Assembly: GCA_002778785.1 (NCBI GenBank)
Contig: PEZS01000011.1
Span: 124,001 to 188,000, forward strand
Direction: 5' to 3'
Origin: Bdellovibrionales bacterium CG10_big_fil_rev_8_21_14_0_10_45_34
GTDB lineage: Bacteria; Bdellovibrionota; Bdellovibrionia; Bdellovibrionales; 1-14-0-10-45-34
DNA length: 64,000 bases
The notes under the pieces were generated by a model, which was not told the origin of the DNA, made no database searches, and saw only the letters and a list, made by a program, of their open reading frames with translations. Shown piece by piece: positions 50,423 to 60,328 of this stretch. Position 1 is the first letter of the stretch; each line of letters opens with the position of its first letter. The position numbers and the translations under genes were made by a program.

Positions 50423-51957
50423 TGGCTAACCCCTCTTTTGAGCTTCAATTCATCTTGCTCCCCACTGGTCCGCTTCCACCTGGCGAAGAAAGGAGAGTTA
50501 GTTTTTGAACTGTTCAAAGACCGTGCTCCAGCACGACTTGAGTCACCTCCCCCTTTAACTGATTTCACAGCCCTAACAATTTCTTCAGGCACACTGGGCG
50601 CCGGCAAACTTTGTGAGAAATACTTTTCAAAAAATCTTGTGCTCATTGTTCCATCACGAAATTCCCTATGATCAAGCATTCTTATCAAAAGCGGAATATT
50701 TGTCTTCACCCCAAATATAACTGTGTCTTTCAAGGCCCTGATGAGTCCGTCGATTGCGAGCTGGCGGCTTTCACCCCAAGCCACAATCTTTCCGATCATC
50801 GAGTCGTAATACTGAGGAATAACATCGCCCGCTTCATAACCAAACTCAAACCGACGCCCAGGCGCTTGCGGCAGACTAAGGTACTCGATCTTTCCTGGCT
50901 GCGGTAACCCCCTGTTGTAAGGATCTTCAGCGTATATTCGGGTTTCTACGGAGTGTCCTCTTGGCTGGATCCAATCGGGCTGAACCCAATTGCCGCTCAC
51001 CAGTTGAAGCTGCCACTTTACTAGATCAACTGATAGCACCATCTCTGTCACTGGGTGCTCCACTTGGAGTCTTGTGTTGAGTTCTAGAAAATAAAACCTG
51101 CCCTTTTCGACGAGAAACTCCACCGTCCCTGCTCCGCTGTAATTGACGGCTTGTGCGATGACCTGAGCGGACTTGTGGAGGCTCTCTCGAACAGTATTCT
51201 CTAGCGTCGCAGCGGGCGCCTCTTCAATGATTTTTTGATGCCGCCTTTGAACCGAGCACTCTCGCTCTGAAAGTACTGCAACATTTCCTTTACCATCGCC
51301 AAAAATTTGCACCTCAATGTGCTTGGGACTTTCTAGATATTTTTCTATAAACAGTGTGGGATTCGAAAATGCCTCGAGAGCTTCAGATTGTGCAGAGTCA
51401 AACAAGGGGCGAAGTTCCGTCTGCGAACGAACAACGCGCATTCCTCGACCACCGCCGCCCGCGGCAGCTTTGAGCAATATCGGGTAACCGATTTTTTCAG
51501 CGGCCTGCCTAATCTCATCAAATGTAGCAGAGTCCTTTTGAAAACCCTCAATGCAAGGCACACCAATTTTTTGCGCAAGGTTACGTGCCTGGATTTTATC
51601 TCCAACGGCCAAAATACTTTCAGGCGATGGACCAACAAATATAATTCCGTTTTTGGCACACGCTTTTGCAAAATCCGCATTTTCAGAAAGAAACCCAAAA
51701 CCCGGATGCAAAGCTTGCGCTCCCGCCTTTAGTGCGGCCTGAATATTGTTATTGATATTAAGGTAGCTCAAATCGGATGGACCAGGTCCGATACACTTTG
51801 TTTCAGTCGCCAATCTATAGGCGAGCGTTTCGCGATCGACCTCTGAGTGAAGCAGTACACTCTCTAAACCTAAATCCTGACATGCCCTAATAATTCTAAC
51901 GGCTACTTCGCCGCGATTCGCTATTGCTACCTTTTTGATACAGTTATTTGATTTCAT
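50419..51957 (-). CDS. Methylcrotonyl-CoA carboxylase biotin carboxylase subunit
   Basis: ATP-grasp enzyme that carboxylates biotin. KVAIANRGEVAVRIIRACQDLG starts the fold; the Gly-rich ATP loop is KAAAGGGGRGMRVV, with KYLESPKHIEVQIFGDGKGN, SVQRRHQKIIEEAPA and FLELNTRLQVEHPVTEMV. These fit all acyl-CoA carboxylases; the operon gives the 3-methylcrotonyl role. 512 residues; unlike complete MCC alpha it ends before the biotin domain, in a Ser/Lys-rich tail. ATG 51957. The hydratase gene ends about 125 bp upstream. Confidence 0.9.
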   Translation of the reverse strand: MKSNNCIKKVAIANRGEVAVRIIRACQDLGLESVLLHSEVDRETLAYRLATETKCIGPGPSDLSYLNINNNIQAALKAGAQALHPGFGFLSENADFAKACAKNGIIFVGPSPESILAVGDKIQARNLAQKIGVPCIEGFQKDSATFDEIRQAAEKIGYPILLKAAAGGGGRGMRVVRSQTELRPLFDSAQSEALEAFSNPTLFIEKYLESPKHIEVQIFGDGKGNVAVLSERECSVQRRHQKIIEEAPAATLENTVRESLHKSAQVIAQAVNYSGAGTVEFLVEKGRFYFLELNTRLQVEHPVTEMVLSVDLVKWQLQLVSGNWVQPDWIQPRGHSVETRIYAEDPYNRGLPQPGKIEYLSLPQAPGRRFEFGYEAGDVIPQYYDSMIGKIVAWGESRQLAIDGLIRALKDTVIFGVKTNIPLLIRMLDHREFRDGTMSTRFFEKYFSQSLPAPSVPEEIVRAVKSVKGGGDSSRAGARSLNSSKTNSPFFARWKRTSGEQDELKLKRGVSQ

Positions 51958-52083
51958 AAATTTATCACCAAACTTTACTCTCTAGAGTTGCTTTGCTTTT
52001 AAAACTAACCCCTATTCTTTAAAGTATTTCTTCTCGGGGATTCTTTAAAAAAATTGCCTCTCTCACATTTACAATCAAAAAAA

Positions 52084-52863
52084 CTATTTCTGCCAGCTGG
52101 GCCTTCTTTTTTCTAAAAAGGCGGCTAGTCCTTCTTGCCCTTCTACACTTACTCGTCGCTGAGATATTACCTCGATCGCCCTAGCTTTTATCTTTTCGTC
52201 ATTTGGCGACTGATCTATAAAGTCGACTAGAGATTTCGTGTCTTTTACTGCTGCTTTACCATTGTTCTGAATCAACGTTTTTTGACTATTTAGAAACTCC
52301 TCGCATCTATCCTGCGAGCCAATAAAATGTACCAATCCGGACTCCAGGGCAGCATCTGCCCCAAACACCTCGCCAGTGAGCATATACCTACGGTACCTGG
52401 ATGCCTGCATTCTCCTCGTTACGAATGCACTGATCACACTCGGTACAAGTCCGATTCTTACCTCGCTAAAACAAAACTGGGTCTGACTCTCTGCCGCGAC
52501 GATATCACCACAAGCAACAAGCCCCAATCCACCGCCCATGACGTGCCCGTGCACCCGAGTTAACAGAGGCACTGGACAGTTCGAAATGGCATCAAACATT
52601 TCATAGAGCTTCATAGCGTCTAGGCGATTTTCCTCAAGAGAAAAATCAACCATTGATTTCATCCAGTTTAAATCTCCGCCGGCACAAAACGCTTTGCCAT
52701 CTCCCGCCAACTCCACCGTTTCTAATTGCGTTTCTTGGTCTAATCCTCGAAAAAATGCCGTCAACTCTGCAATCATCTCTGTGTTAAATGCATTTCGAAC
52801 TTCTGGACGATTCAAAGTAACAATCACATTCTGAGAGTCACCACCCACCTTTAGTGTTTTCAT
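52084..52863 (-). CDS. Methylglutaconyl-CoA hydratase (LiuC-like crotonase)
   Basis: Converts 3-methylglutaconyl-CoA to HMG-CoA. The crotonase oxyanion loops are AFCAGGDLNWMKSMV and HGHVMGGGLGLVACGD. The EVRIGLVPSVISAFV stretch, with the active Glu expected in EVRIGLVPS, and TGEVFGADAALESGLVHFI complete the fold. The NWMKS phrase after GGDL is common in methylglutaconyl-CoA hydratases. ATG 52863 is preferred because 52878 is TTG. Its place between the two MCC genes supports the leucine role. 259 residues. Confidence 0.87.
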   Translation of the reverse strand: MKTLKVGGDSQNVIVTLNRPEVRNAFNTEMIAELTAFFRGLDQETQLETVELAGDGKAFCAGGDLNWMKSMVDFSLEENRLDAMKLYEMFDAISNCPVPLLTRVHGHVMGGGLGLVACGDIVAAESQTQFCFSEVRIGLVPSVISAFVTRRMQASRYRRYMLTGEVFGADAALESGLVHFIGSQDRCEEFLNSQKTLIQNNGKAAVKDTKSLVDFIDQSPNDEKIKARAIEVISQRRVSVEGQEGLAAFLEKRRPSWQK

Positions 52864-52995
52864 TTCAGCATGCTTCAAATTAAAGGCCCCCTCATTTCAA
52901 GATGCTTCCAAGGTTTACTCTTGCTTACTCGAACTTAAAATCTTCTTTCCAAAAAAAAGCATTTTTAAATTGCAACCATTTACTCAGTTGTAAAA

Positions 52996-54603
52996 CTACA
53001 TTCGGTAGACGTTAACTCGCGGCTTGGGCCACGCCCTATACAGAGAGCATTCAAGCCCCATGGCAAGAACCTTTCTCGTATCGCGAGGATCAATAATTCC
53101 GTCATCCCACAGCCTGGCAGTAGAATAGTATGCAGAGCTCTCCTCCGCATACTTACTCAATATCGGCTCTTTAAAGTTTGCCTGATCTTGTTCAGACATA
53201 GTTTTATCACTCGCCGCTAGTTGATCTTTTTTTACCGTTAAAAGAACGTTTGCCGCTTGCTCACCGCCCATCACAGAGATCCTTGCATTTGGCCACATCC
53301 AAAGCTGTCTTGGTGAAAAGGCCCGCCCACACATGCCGTAGTTTCCGGCACCATAGGACCCACCGATGATAACTGTGAATTTGGGAACGTTGGCCGTGCT
53401 CACCGCCGTAACAAGCTTTGCCCCGTGCTTTGCGATCCCTTCGTTTTCGTATTTTTGACCAACCATGAACCCTGTTATATTTTGCAGAAAAATTAAGGGA
53501 ATGCTTCTTTGCACGCAAAGCTCAATGAAGTGGGCCCCCTTAAGTGCACTTTCGCTAAAAAGAACTCCGTTGTTGGCAATAATGCCGACCGGATATCCGT
53601 AAATTTTTGAAAAGCCCGTTACGAGAGTATCGCCAAATAAGGGTTTGAACTCGTGAAAGTCGCTCCCATCAACAATACGAGCAATTATTTCTCGAACATC
53701 GAACGGAAGCTTTGTGTCTGAGGGAATTACACCGAGCAACTCCTCTGGATCACAAACCGGCTCAACGATAGCGGTCTTTTTTAGACGCTGCTTTTTCGAT
53801 TGATTGAGATGGAGAACAAGCTCCCGGCAAATAGCAATCGCATCCTCATCATCTTCTGCTAAATGATCCGTGACGCCAGAAACGGAGCTGTGAACTTTGC
53901 CCCCTCCCAAACTCTCTGCATCTACCTCTTCTCCTGTAGCGGCTTTCACCAGCGGAGGACCACCAAGAAATATGGTTCCTTGTTTCTTCACAATGACGTT
54001 TTCATCGCTCATTGCCGGCACATAAGCGCCCCCAGCTGTGCAGCTACCCATAACCACTGCTATCTGCGGTATACCTAACGATGACATTTGCGCTTGATTG
54101 TAGAAAATGCGTCCAAAATGTTCTTTGTCCGGAAAGACTTCGCTTTGAAGCGGCAGAAAAGCGCCTCCGCTGTCGACAAGGTAAATGCACGGAAGGCCAT
54201 TATCGAGTGCCACTTCTTGAGCCCTCAAATGCTTCTTCACCGTCGTCGGAAAATACGTACCGCCCTTAACAGTTGCATCGTTCGCAACGACCACACAAGG
54301 CGTGCCATTTATTACACCTATTCCCGTGACAACTCCGGCGCAAGGCGCTGCTCCGTCATACATTTCAAAAGCAGCCAAACTTGAGAACTCCAGAAAGTGA
54401 GAGCCCACATCGATCAAAAGATTGACGCGCTCGCGGGCAGTCATTTTGCCACGAGATTTGTGCCTTTTTATCGCATCTGCACCTCCGCCCTCAGCAACTT
54501 TGGCGGCGGCCTCTTCGAACCGGCGTAGAAGCGATTTGTGGTGATTCAAGTTTGATTGAAATTCTGGGGAGTTTTTAGAGATTTTAGAGCTAAGTTTTGG
54601 CAT
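52996..54603 (-). CDS. Methylcrotonyl-CoA carboxylase carboxyltransferase (beta) subunit
   Basis: Transfers the carboxyl group from biotin to 3-methylcrotonyl-CoA. It has DPGSE-type layout with [15 protein letters not shown] and [18 protein letters not shown] at the start, [19 protein letters not shown] (N-terminal CT oxyanion loop), [26 protein letters not shown] and the C-terminal [21 protein letters not shown]. 535 residues, the MCC-beta norm. It heads the operon (LiuB position). No isovaleryl-CoA dehydrogenase (liuA) or regulator lies upstream; the divergent gene is a pseudouridine synthase. Confidence 0.94.
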   Translation of the reverse strand: MPKLSSKISKNSPEFQSNLNHHKSLLRRFEEAAAKVAEGGGADAIKRHKSRGKMTARERVNLLIDVGSHFLEFSSLAAFEMYDGAAPCAGVVTGIGVINGTPCVVVANDATVKGGTYFPTTVKKHLRAQEVALDNGLPCIYLVDSGGAFLPLQSEVFPDKEHFGRIFYNQAQMSSLGIPQIAVVMGSCTAGGAYVPAMSDENVIVKKQGTIFLGGPPLVKAATGEEVDAESLGGGKVHSSVSGVTDHLAEDDEDAIAICRELVLHLNQSKKQRLKKTAIVEPVCDPEELLGVIPSDTKLPFDVREIIARIVDGSDFHEFKPLFGDTLVTGFSKIYGYPVGIIANNGVLFSESALKGAHFIELCVQRSIPLIFLQNITGFMVGQKYENEGIAKHGAKLVTAVSTANVPKFTVIIGGSYGAGNYGMCGRAFSPRQLWMWPNARISVMGGEQAANVLLTVKKDQLAASDKTMSEQDQANFKEPILSKYAEESSAYYSTARLWDDGIIDPRDTRKVLAMGLECSLYRAWPKPRVNVYRM

Positions 54604-54686
54604 ATCTTAGCTAATTTCAATGAGGAAGGGTCACTTAGCAATATGCACTCGCAAAATCGAATGCAATGCGCTATGTAAGGAATTTC

Positions 54687-55553
54687 ATGAACTATGCTGT
54701 AGTCTACTTTAAATCCGAAACTGCTGAGCCACTCATTGAAAGGCTCGTCAGAGAATACTCCGATATAGGCTCTGAACTCTTAAAAATCGGGAGCGTCTAC
54801 GTCAATCAGAAGCGTGCCGACCCGGCCGCTCACTTGAACATTGGAGATCTCGTAAGAGTCCACACCAATCCCCGGCGCTACCCTATTCGCGATTTCGACT
54901 GGAAGGCGCGAATTCTTTTTGAAAACGACGACCTACTGGCCGTCAACAAACCGTCGTTTGTGCCTTGCCACCCCACAGTAGACAACATTGAAGAGAATAT
55001 AAAAAAGATCTTTGAGGGGTTTTTGGGTCAGTATCTTTGGATCGGCCAACGTCTCGACTTAGGAACGACTGGTTGCCTCGTTTTATTTAAAAATCTCAAT
55101 GAGCTCCATTATCTCAACAAAGAGCTCAGAAGCGGGAGAGTGCAAAAGTACTACGATGCGTGGACGCGAACCCCACCTCCAGTAGGTATTCTCGAACATC
55201 GCATCTTGTCGACTGGCAGGGCTCCGGTGCAAGCATTTGAGAGGGATGACGAACTTGGAAAGCCCGCTAAGTTGGAAGTGCTAGAGGTTTCACAGGATCA
55301 CGAACTCGGAATTTACAAAAGCAAAATTCAACTGTTCACCGGGCGTACTCATCAGATCCGCGCGCAACTTGCACGTGTAGGTCACCCCCTCGTGGGCGAT
55401 TTGATGTACGGCGATTCCTGCGGAGACGATCAAATGTTTGCACTTCACTGTCGACGCCTAAGATGGTCAGGGCGAGCCCAGAGCTACGATATAACGGCCC
55501 ATTCTGACGACGAGTGGAGACGAAGAATTAAAGTATTTTGCTCGCCCCACTGA
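54687..55553 (+). CDS. RluA-family pseudouridine synthase with S4 domain
   Basis: Isomerises uridine in rRNA or tRNA. An S4 RNA-binding region (about residues 10-60: LVREYSDIGSELLKIGSVYVNQKRADP, then VRVHTNPRRYPI) precedes the catalytic domain: LFENDDLLAVNKPSFVPCHP, QRLDLGTTGCLVLF with catalytic Asp, KYYDAW, LFTGRTHQIRAQLARVGHPLVGDLMYGD. ATG 54687 has TAAGGA upstream, better than ATG 54666. 288 residues. The active-site phrase QRLDLGTTG differs from the usual HRLDxxTSG. Target site unknown. Confidence 0.88.
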   Translation: MNYAVVYFKSETAEPLIERLVREYSDIGSELLKIGSVYVNQKRADPAAHLNIGDLVRVHTNPRRYPIRDFDWKARILFENDDLLAVNKPSFVPCHPTVDNIEENIKKIFEGFLGQYLWIGQRLDLGTTGCLVLFKNLNELHYLNKELRSGRVQKYYDAWTRTPPPVGILEHRILSTGRAPVQAFERDDELGKPAKLEVLEVSQDHELGIYKSKIQLFTGRTHQIRAQLARVGHPLVGDLMYGDSCGDDQMFALHCRRLRWSGRAQSYDITAHSDDEWRRRIKVFCSPH

Positions 55554-55683
55554 GCCGCCCATATGATTGGCTACGTATGGCCGCTGAAATTGGCTGAATT
55601 AAGTCTATAAATTACTCTTCGCTCTTGAATTCTCCTGCTGCAAGCAAGATACTTTAAAGGCGACTATAAGATGGGGTTCTTCT

Positions 55684-56136
55684 ATGAAATTTATCAGTGT
55701 GCTTTTCGTTGTATTGGTTCTTTACGTGAGTTGGAATTGGTCTCAGCACGAGACCGAATTTGATGTGAGCACCCACAATCAACTACAACTCGAACTTGCT
55801 GATTTTATTCAAAAGTATGTCCGAGATAACCTACCGGGTGTATCAAATATCATCTTTCATCATGTATGGACAGAACCCATGACAAAAGGGATGGTGAAAG
55901 CTTCTTTTGAATATTCGTTTGATTTACCCGGCAACATGGGCCCCGCATCGCAAAGCGTACTTAATGGCTTTGCACTTTTGGCGCCAAGTGCTGATAGATC
56001 AGGGTTCATTTTGGAACACATTGAAATCGCCAATGAGAAATTGGAATTTAAAGAAGGTACCACCATTACTCCCGGCGACTCTTCGTCCATAAAGAATGAC
56101 GAAGCCGAGCCAGAAACTAGTACTGAGTCACTGTAG
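55684..56136 (+). CDS. Small membrane-anchored protein of unknown function
   Basis: 150 residues. N-terminal TM segment MKFISVLFVVLVLYVSW is followed by a periplasmic domain with helix QLQLELADFIQKYVRDNL and strands SNIIFHHVWTEPMTKGMVKASFEYSF, and an acidic Ser/Glu tail (SIKNDEAEPETSTESL). No domain recognised. Its 3' end overlaps the converging lipoprotein gene by 20 bp. Confidence 0.65.
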   Translation: MKFISVLFVVLVLYVSWNWSQHETEFDVSTHNQLQLELADFIQKYVRDNLPGVSNIIFHHVWTEPMTKGMVKASFEYSFDLPGNMGPASQSVLNGFALLAPSADRSGFILEHIEIANEKLEFKEGTTITPGDSSSIKNDEAEPETSTESL

Positions 56137-58372
56137 GTGATGGATTACTAAAGTAAACACTTCCTCCATTGTAAATATAAGTAAGCGTCGTTACGTAGTT
56201 AAAGTAAATACTCGGATACACTTTGTGAATGAACTTAATTTGAACATCAATGGTTGCATCAGCCGAATAAGGTGCTGTGGTCATATGAGTGAAGACTGCC
56301 GTTGATGCATCCGTGACAGTATGACTTCCTTCGGTTCCAGTAAATACTGTCCAGGTGTCGATATCATAATTGGATACTTGGGTGGCAACATTCGTTGAAT
56401 TAAACTGCACAAATCCTCCCTGATTTACGGGCGGGGCAACAGATAACGACGTAAGAGTGGGCACTTCATAGATTCTGGTAAAATTAAAAGAAGTCGCATC
56501 GATTTGAGCTTGAGTGGCATCGTAGGCAATCAGCTCGAGGGCAAGAGGTTCATCGGAGTAAAGGCTGCACGTTGAAAGGTCGAGAGTAATAGGGCTCGAA
56601 ATATAGCTATCAGCAGTTGCTAATGAACATTTAATTGCCCCGGACCCACTTTCTTTGACTACATAGCTATAGTAAGCCATTCCTGCGGGCACGCCGGAGA
56701 GAGAAACAAGCACTTCGTTGCTACTAGTGCCTACCAAAAAATTGTCTATTATGCTGTCGTAAAGATGTCCTGTTTCTAACCCTTGCACATTCAGAATGCC
56801 TAAATTGTTTCCGGTTCCATTCGAGGAAGAGTCATAGATTTCAAAGCTCGCCGCGCTGGCAAAATATTTTCGCCCGGCGAGAGTATCGATGTAAGGGCAA
56901 ACCACACCTAGATATTTCGAACCCTCAGGTGCCAAGGATTCTGCGAACGTGAACGAGTTTTCACCAGCTTCCGCCAACTTATCCCCAACTCTTTGGAAGC
57001 CCAGTGATTCCAATTTGTCGCACTCAAACCCATCTCCCGTTTCTGCAAGTCCGTAGCAGTTGTTCGAACAACCAAGTGAATCTTTAATAAAAATGGAACT
57101 ACCTTGAGCGACCGTCGCTACGCCCGAAAGATAGTTCCACTTCAGCTCAATGTTTCCCGCATTTCTGCAGACCGGAATAAATCTCTCGTCACTGCTATAG
57201 TTACAATTGGAATCAGAAAAAGTGACCGATTTTCTCTTAAACCCACCTTTCATACCCGACGCAAATCTCTCACCATTCTTAAATTTTGCATCGAAGTTTA
57301 AAACCTTGGGTGACTGGTCGGCATTTAGGCAAACTGCATTTGTATTCAGCGCTCCACCTTTAACTAAAGAAAATTCACTGGCAACAAAGGTTTTCGACCA
57401 AATGTGGTTAGTTTGAGGGGAGGCCGTCTTATAAATACTATTAAGTGTCGTATCGTCTGGGTAACAAACGACAAATGTGGAATCAACTGCCGGCCCATAA
57501 AATCCCAGAAATAGTCCGCCACTTTTTCGAGGATAAGCAGGCGATGTGCCACCGTAATCGACAATGTACTCAGATGGTGTCGAGACCTGAATCTCACTCG
57601 CTTTAGCGGGAGCTGAAGCTAATTCTTGAAAGCTCACCCCCTGCAATAAGAATTTTTCTGTGTTGTTTGAAACTCGGTACTTAAATGGAATTCCGTCAAT
57701 GGCAAAGATTTGAAACCATCCGTTAAGAATTCCGCCCTTTGACACTGTCATATCTGGCCGACCATTTGGCGGCACAAACAAAACGTCTATCTTTCCGGTT
57801 GGCCCAACAGGGATGCCTCCCACCAGGGAGGTTACATATTGGCCTGAAATTACGGCTTCTTTACCACTCGCTTCACCGTATTGACTCGCAACCAGCGTAA
57901 CTGCCTGATCACCTGAAGCAAGGTCCACCAAAGCGTCTGCATAGGTTGTTAGAAGCCCATTACCTAGAATGTTTTTGTAAACTCCGACATATTGAATCAG
58001 TCTTCCAGGGCCAGATGGAGCCTCAATATTGACTTCCACAGGTGCGGGGTCACAGCAGTCTTTGCCTCGCTCACCGTCCCAATCCCAAACTATGACATCA
58101 GGAATTCCAGAGCCTCGAATGTTTATAACAATGTGGGCAAGTCGGTAGTCGACAGCCAACCCCTCTACTTTGCTATAACTTAAACTCTGATCGGTCTGGA
58201 ACCGCAGTCTGGCAGTCGTGTTTTCAATATCTCGAGTACATGCGGTCGAAAGGCCCAGCAATATCGAGAGCCAAAGTGATGCGAACCCAGACGAAGCGAG
58301 ACTTGGCATAAAGAAATATGGCGAAATGAAATATGGTGAAGTGATTTTTTTTAAACGATCCGTTCCGCGCAT
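56117..58372 (-). CDS. Large secreted Ser/Thr-rich protein, probable lipoprotein
   Basis: 751 residues from ATG 58372 (AGGAG five bases upstream; an in-frame extension to 58465 has none). The signal is unusual: a tandem TSPYF-ISPYF motif, encoded by a short DNA duplication near 58319-58346, precedes the hydrophobic core. The core ends LLGLSTAC (Cys45), a lipobox with Ser rather than Leu at -3, so lipidation is uncertain. The mature part is beta-rich and Ser/Gly/Asn-rich, with scattered Cys (NNCYGLAETGDGFEC, STCSLYSDEP) and Ig-like phrases near the end (TLTYIYNGGSVYFSNPSPTV). No recognised domain. Surface exposure inferred. Confidence 0.78.
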   Translation of the reverse strand: MRGTDRLKKITSPYFISPYFFMPSLASSGFASLWLSILLGLSTACTRDIENTTARLRFQTDQSLSYSKVEGLAVDYRLAHIVINIRGSGIPDVIVWDWDGERGKDCCDPAPVEVNIEAPSGPGRLIQYVGVYKNILGNGLLTTYADALVDLASGDQAVTLVASQYGEASGKEAVISGQYVTSLVGGIPVGPTGKIDVLFVPPNGRPDMTVSKGGILNGWFQIFAIDGIPFKYRVSNNTEKFLLQGVSFQELASAPAKASEIQVSTPSEYIVDYGGTSPAYPRKSGGLFLGFYGPAVDSTFVVCYPDDTTLNSIYKTASPQTNHIWSKTFVASEFSLVKGGALNTNAVCLNADQSPKVLNFDAKFKNGERFASGMKGGFKRKSVTFSDSNCNYSSDERFIPVCRNAGNIELKWNYLSGVATVAQGSSIFIKDSLGCSNNCYGLAETGDGFECDKLESLGFQRVGDKLAEAGENSFTFAESLAPEGSKYLGVVCPYIDTLAGRKYFASAASFEIYDSSSNGTGNNLGILNVQGLETGHLYDSIIDNFLVGTSSNEVLVSLSGVPAGMAYYSYVVKESGSGAIKCSLATADSYISSPITLDLSTCSLYSDEPLALELIAYDATQAQIDATSFNFTRIYEVPTLTSLSVAPPVNQGGFVQFNSTNVATQVSNYDIDTWTVFTGTEGSHTVTDASTAVFTHMTTAPYSADATIDVQIKFIHKVYPSIYFNYVTTLTYIYNGGSVYFSNPSPTVTQY

Positions 58373-58549
58373 ACGTACTCCTAATCGTATTTTTCGGAAG
58401 GTCTCAGCTGGCATTTCACTAGAAAAAGCATTCCGTATCATTATTTCTGTCTTAATTTGACTCACTCTCGACTACATGTCTTATTTCAAGACGATAGAAG
58501 CGCGATAATGCTATTGACCTCGCGCACGGGTTTTACTTAGATTCTACGC

Positions 58550-59578
58550 ATGAATAAATTTCTGAAAATTGATTCCGAAGGCTACATCGATCTCGATGGA
58601 ATTAGATCAACCGATGAAGACTTTGGCCAAACTGTGTTAAAAAGTTTGCGCCTCGGAGAAACTGGGGAATGGCTGGCAACAGTCGGCGGCGAAACGGCAA
58701 TAGCGGAGGTGAATGATGCTCCTCTTGTTGCCCAGATGATCGAATGGAAAGATAATAAAGAGCTCCGTGCGCGCTTTGCCTACAATTATTGGCAATCGGT
58801 AAATCTAGATAGATTGACTTTAGATGATTGGGATCGCGTACATGGATACACAGAGCGACAGATTCCGTTTGTTATGAATAGAGCTGCTCAGATGGAATTG
58901 TTCAACTCCGCCATCGAATTCGACGACGATTCACTGACTTTCCCCGCAGGAAAGATTGTTTTGCCCTCGTGGCTATCGTCAACAGGCGATGAAGTGTCCG
59001 AAAGTTTTTGGGCACAGAAGTACTCAACAATGAGCACTCCCTGGGACATGCAAAATGCCCATCCAAGTCTTGAAACAATTATTGCTCAACTAAAACTACC
59101 TCGGTCTCGAATTGCTGTACTTGGGTGCGGACGTGGCCACGACGCGGCTTTTTTTGCATCCAAAGGCCATAAGGTAGAAGCCTTTGACTTCTCGAAAGAC
59201 GCCATTGATGAGGCACGAAAGCTTTATGGAGTTTCGGAGCAGCTTTCTTGGCATCAAATGGATGCTTTTGCCCTTAAAAAATCACATTTCCAAAAGTTCG
59301 ACATTGTCTTTGAGCACACTTTTTATCCCGCCGTGCCGCCGACACGTCGAAATGAGCTGGTCGATCTTTGGCGCACTCTTTTAGTTCCCCGGGGGCATTT
59401 GCTAGGAATATTTTTGTGTTTCGAGCGCCCCGGCGGGCCGCCGCACTCAGCGAGCGAATGGGAAATCCAAAAGCGCACAGAGAAAGCTTTTTCTCCTTTG
59501 TACTGGACAAGATCTCGGTTCTCGCCTCCCGATCGATTGGGCAAAGAACTGATCGTTTACCTCCAAAACCGCTCTTGA
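58550..59578 (+). CDS. Class I SAM-dependent methyltransferase (thiopurine methyltransferase-like)
   Basis: 342 residues. The N-terminal 150 residues (LRLGETGEWLATVGGETAIAEV) are unassigned. The methyltransferase domain starts near FWAQKYSTMSTPWDMQNAHP, a TPMT-type opening, and contains the SAM loop IAVLGCGRGHDAAFFA, the acidic residue in VEAFDFSKDAIDEARKL, and LSWHQMDAFAL. The end GHLLGIFLCFERPGGPPHSASEWEI also fits TPMT-like enzymes that methylate thiols, halides or small oxyanions. Substrate not predictable. It has no clear ribosome site; the stop is followed by an 18-bp repeat and rnpB on the other strand. Confidence 0.82.
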   Translation: MNKFLKIDSEGYIDLDGIRSTDEDFGQTVLKSLRLGETGEWLATVGGETAIAEVNDAPLVAQMIEWKDNKELRARFAYNYWQSVNLDRLTLDDWDRVHGYTERQIPFVMNRAAQMELFNSAIEFDDDSLTFPAGKIVLPSWLSSTGDEVSESFWAQKYSTMSTPWDMQNAHPSLETIIAQLKLPRSRIAVLGCGRGHDAAFFASKGHKVEAFDFSKDAIDEARKLYGVSEQLSWHQMDAFALKKSHFQKFDIVFEHTFYPAVPPTRRNELVDLWRTLLVPRGHLLGIFLCFERPGGPPHSASEWEIQKRTEKAFSPLYWTRSRFSPPDRLGKELIVYLQNRS

Positions 59579-59717
59579 CGCTTATCTGCCGCGACCTCGC
59601 AAAGAGAAGTAAGCAATTCAAGGAAGCGATGGGTGAGGGAGTGAGGCCTATATCAAATAGGCCGCAACGAACGAAATCCTGAAGCTGACGACGAAGTGCG
59701 ACGCTTATCTGCCGCGA
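59577..59717 (+). repeat. 18-bp direct repeat between methyltransferase end and rnpB
   Basis: GACGCTTATCTGCCGCGA at 59577-59594, overlapping the methyltransferase stop, recurs exactly at 59700-59717, 13 bp past the 3' end of rnpB on the opposite strand. Between them a 7-bp-stem hairpin, GGCCTAT/ATAGGCC, lies at 59645-59663 without a T-run. Confidence 0.85.
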
Positions 59718-59730
59718 GGGTGAGGAAGTA

Positions 59731-60125
59731 GTGGGATCAGCTATAAGCCGGGTTCTGTCTTCCAAGGCTCCTCGCACCTTGGGAGAAAATCATTCATCTA
59801 GGAGATTTGTCACCAAATCCCTCAAGCGATCTTACCCGGAAGCTCTGCGCTGGCCGCGCTTTCTAATGCTTCCCTATTTGATCTTGCTCCACGCAGAGTT
59901 TAGCTGTTTTCACTCCAGCAGCTCCCTTAAAGTCTCCCGTTCCCGACAATAAGATCAATGCCCTGGACATTCTCTCTGTTCCACTGTTCCTCACCTTGCG
60001 GTGGAAGGGTATTACCCTTTGCGTCGCCATACGGAGCCCGGACTTTCCTCCCTAAATAAAACAGTCAAAATTTTTTTACAAAAACTTTGGATGCTTTACC
60101 CAGAGCGATTTTCCGCCGATCCCAC
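59731..60125 (-). ncRNA. rnpB: RNase P RNA (M1 RNA, type A)
   Basis: Catalytic RNA of RNase P, which trims the 5' ends of tRNA precursors. On the minus strand it reads GGAGGAAAGTCCGGGCTCC, then AACAGAGAGAA, CTCTGCGTGGAGCAAGATC, CAAATAGGGAAGCATTAGAA, CTTGAGGGA, CTAGATGAATGA and the end ACAGAACCCGGCTTATAGC. These are the conserved core in the normal order. The 11-bp P1 helix is perfect: 5' arm 60125-60115 pairs with 3' arm 59741-59731 with one G-U pair. The length of about 395 nt is typical. The GGGTAAG near P15 can bind the tRNA CCA end. No clear terminator is seen; a weak -10-like TATCTT lies 6 bp before the 5' end. Confidence 0.95.
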
Positions 60126-60328
60126 AAAGCAAAGATACCACAGGACACCGCAGCCCGATACCAATAACTTTTACAAAGGTGACACGCAGATAGATTTTTT
60201 TGCCCTTCCCGTCTAGATTCCCATTTTTACTCTTGTTTTTGCTTTTGTATAAAACAAGAGTGGGCTCATAGGGGAGCCGCCGACATTTTAACTTCAAGGA
60301 CTTTGATGAAGCACCGGGGGGCTCGATC
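60126..60328. other. Gap between rnpB and the CxxCH protein gene
   Basis: 203 bp of divergent promoter region. It contains a T-rich hairpin (CTCTTGTTTT with AAAACAAGAG at about 60231-60261) and a G-run ribosome site before the gene at 60329. No further gene. Confidence 0.4.

Noticed and set aside
59731-60216. Two plus-strand frames of 71-73 codons
   Set aside because: They overlap rnpB, whose conserved RNA elements are unmistakable on the minus strand.
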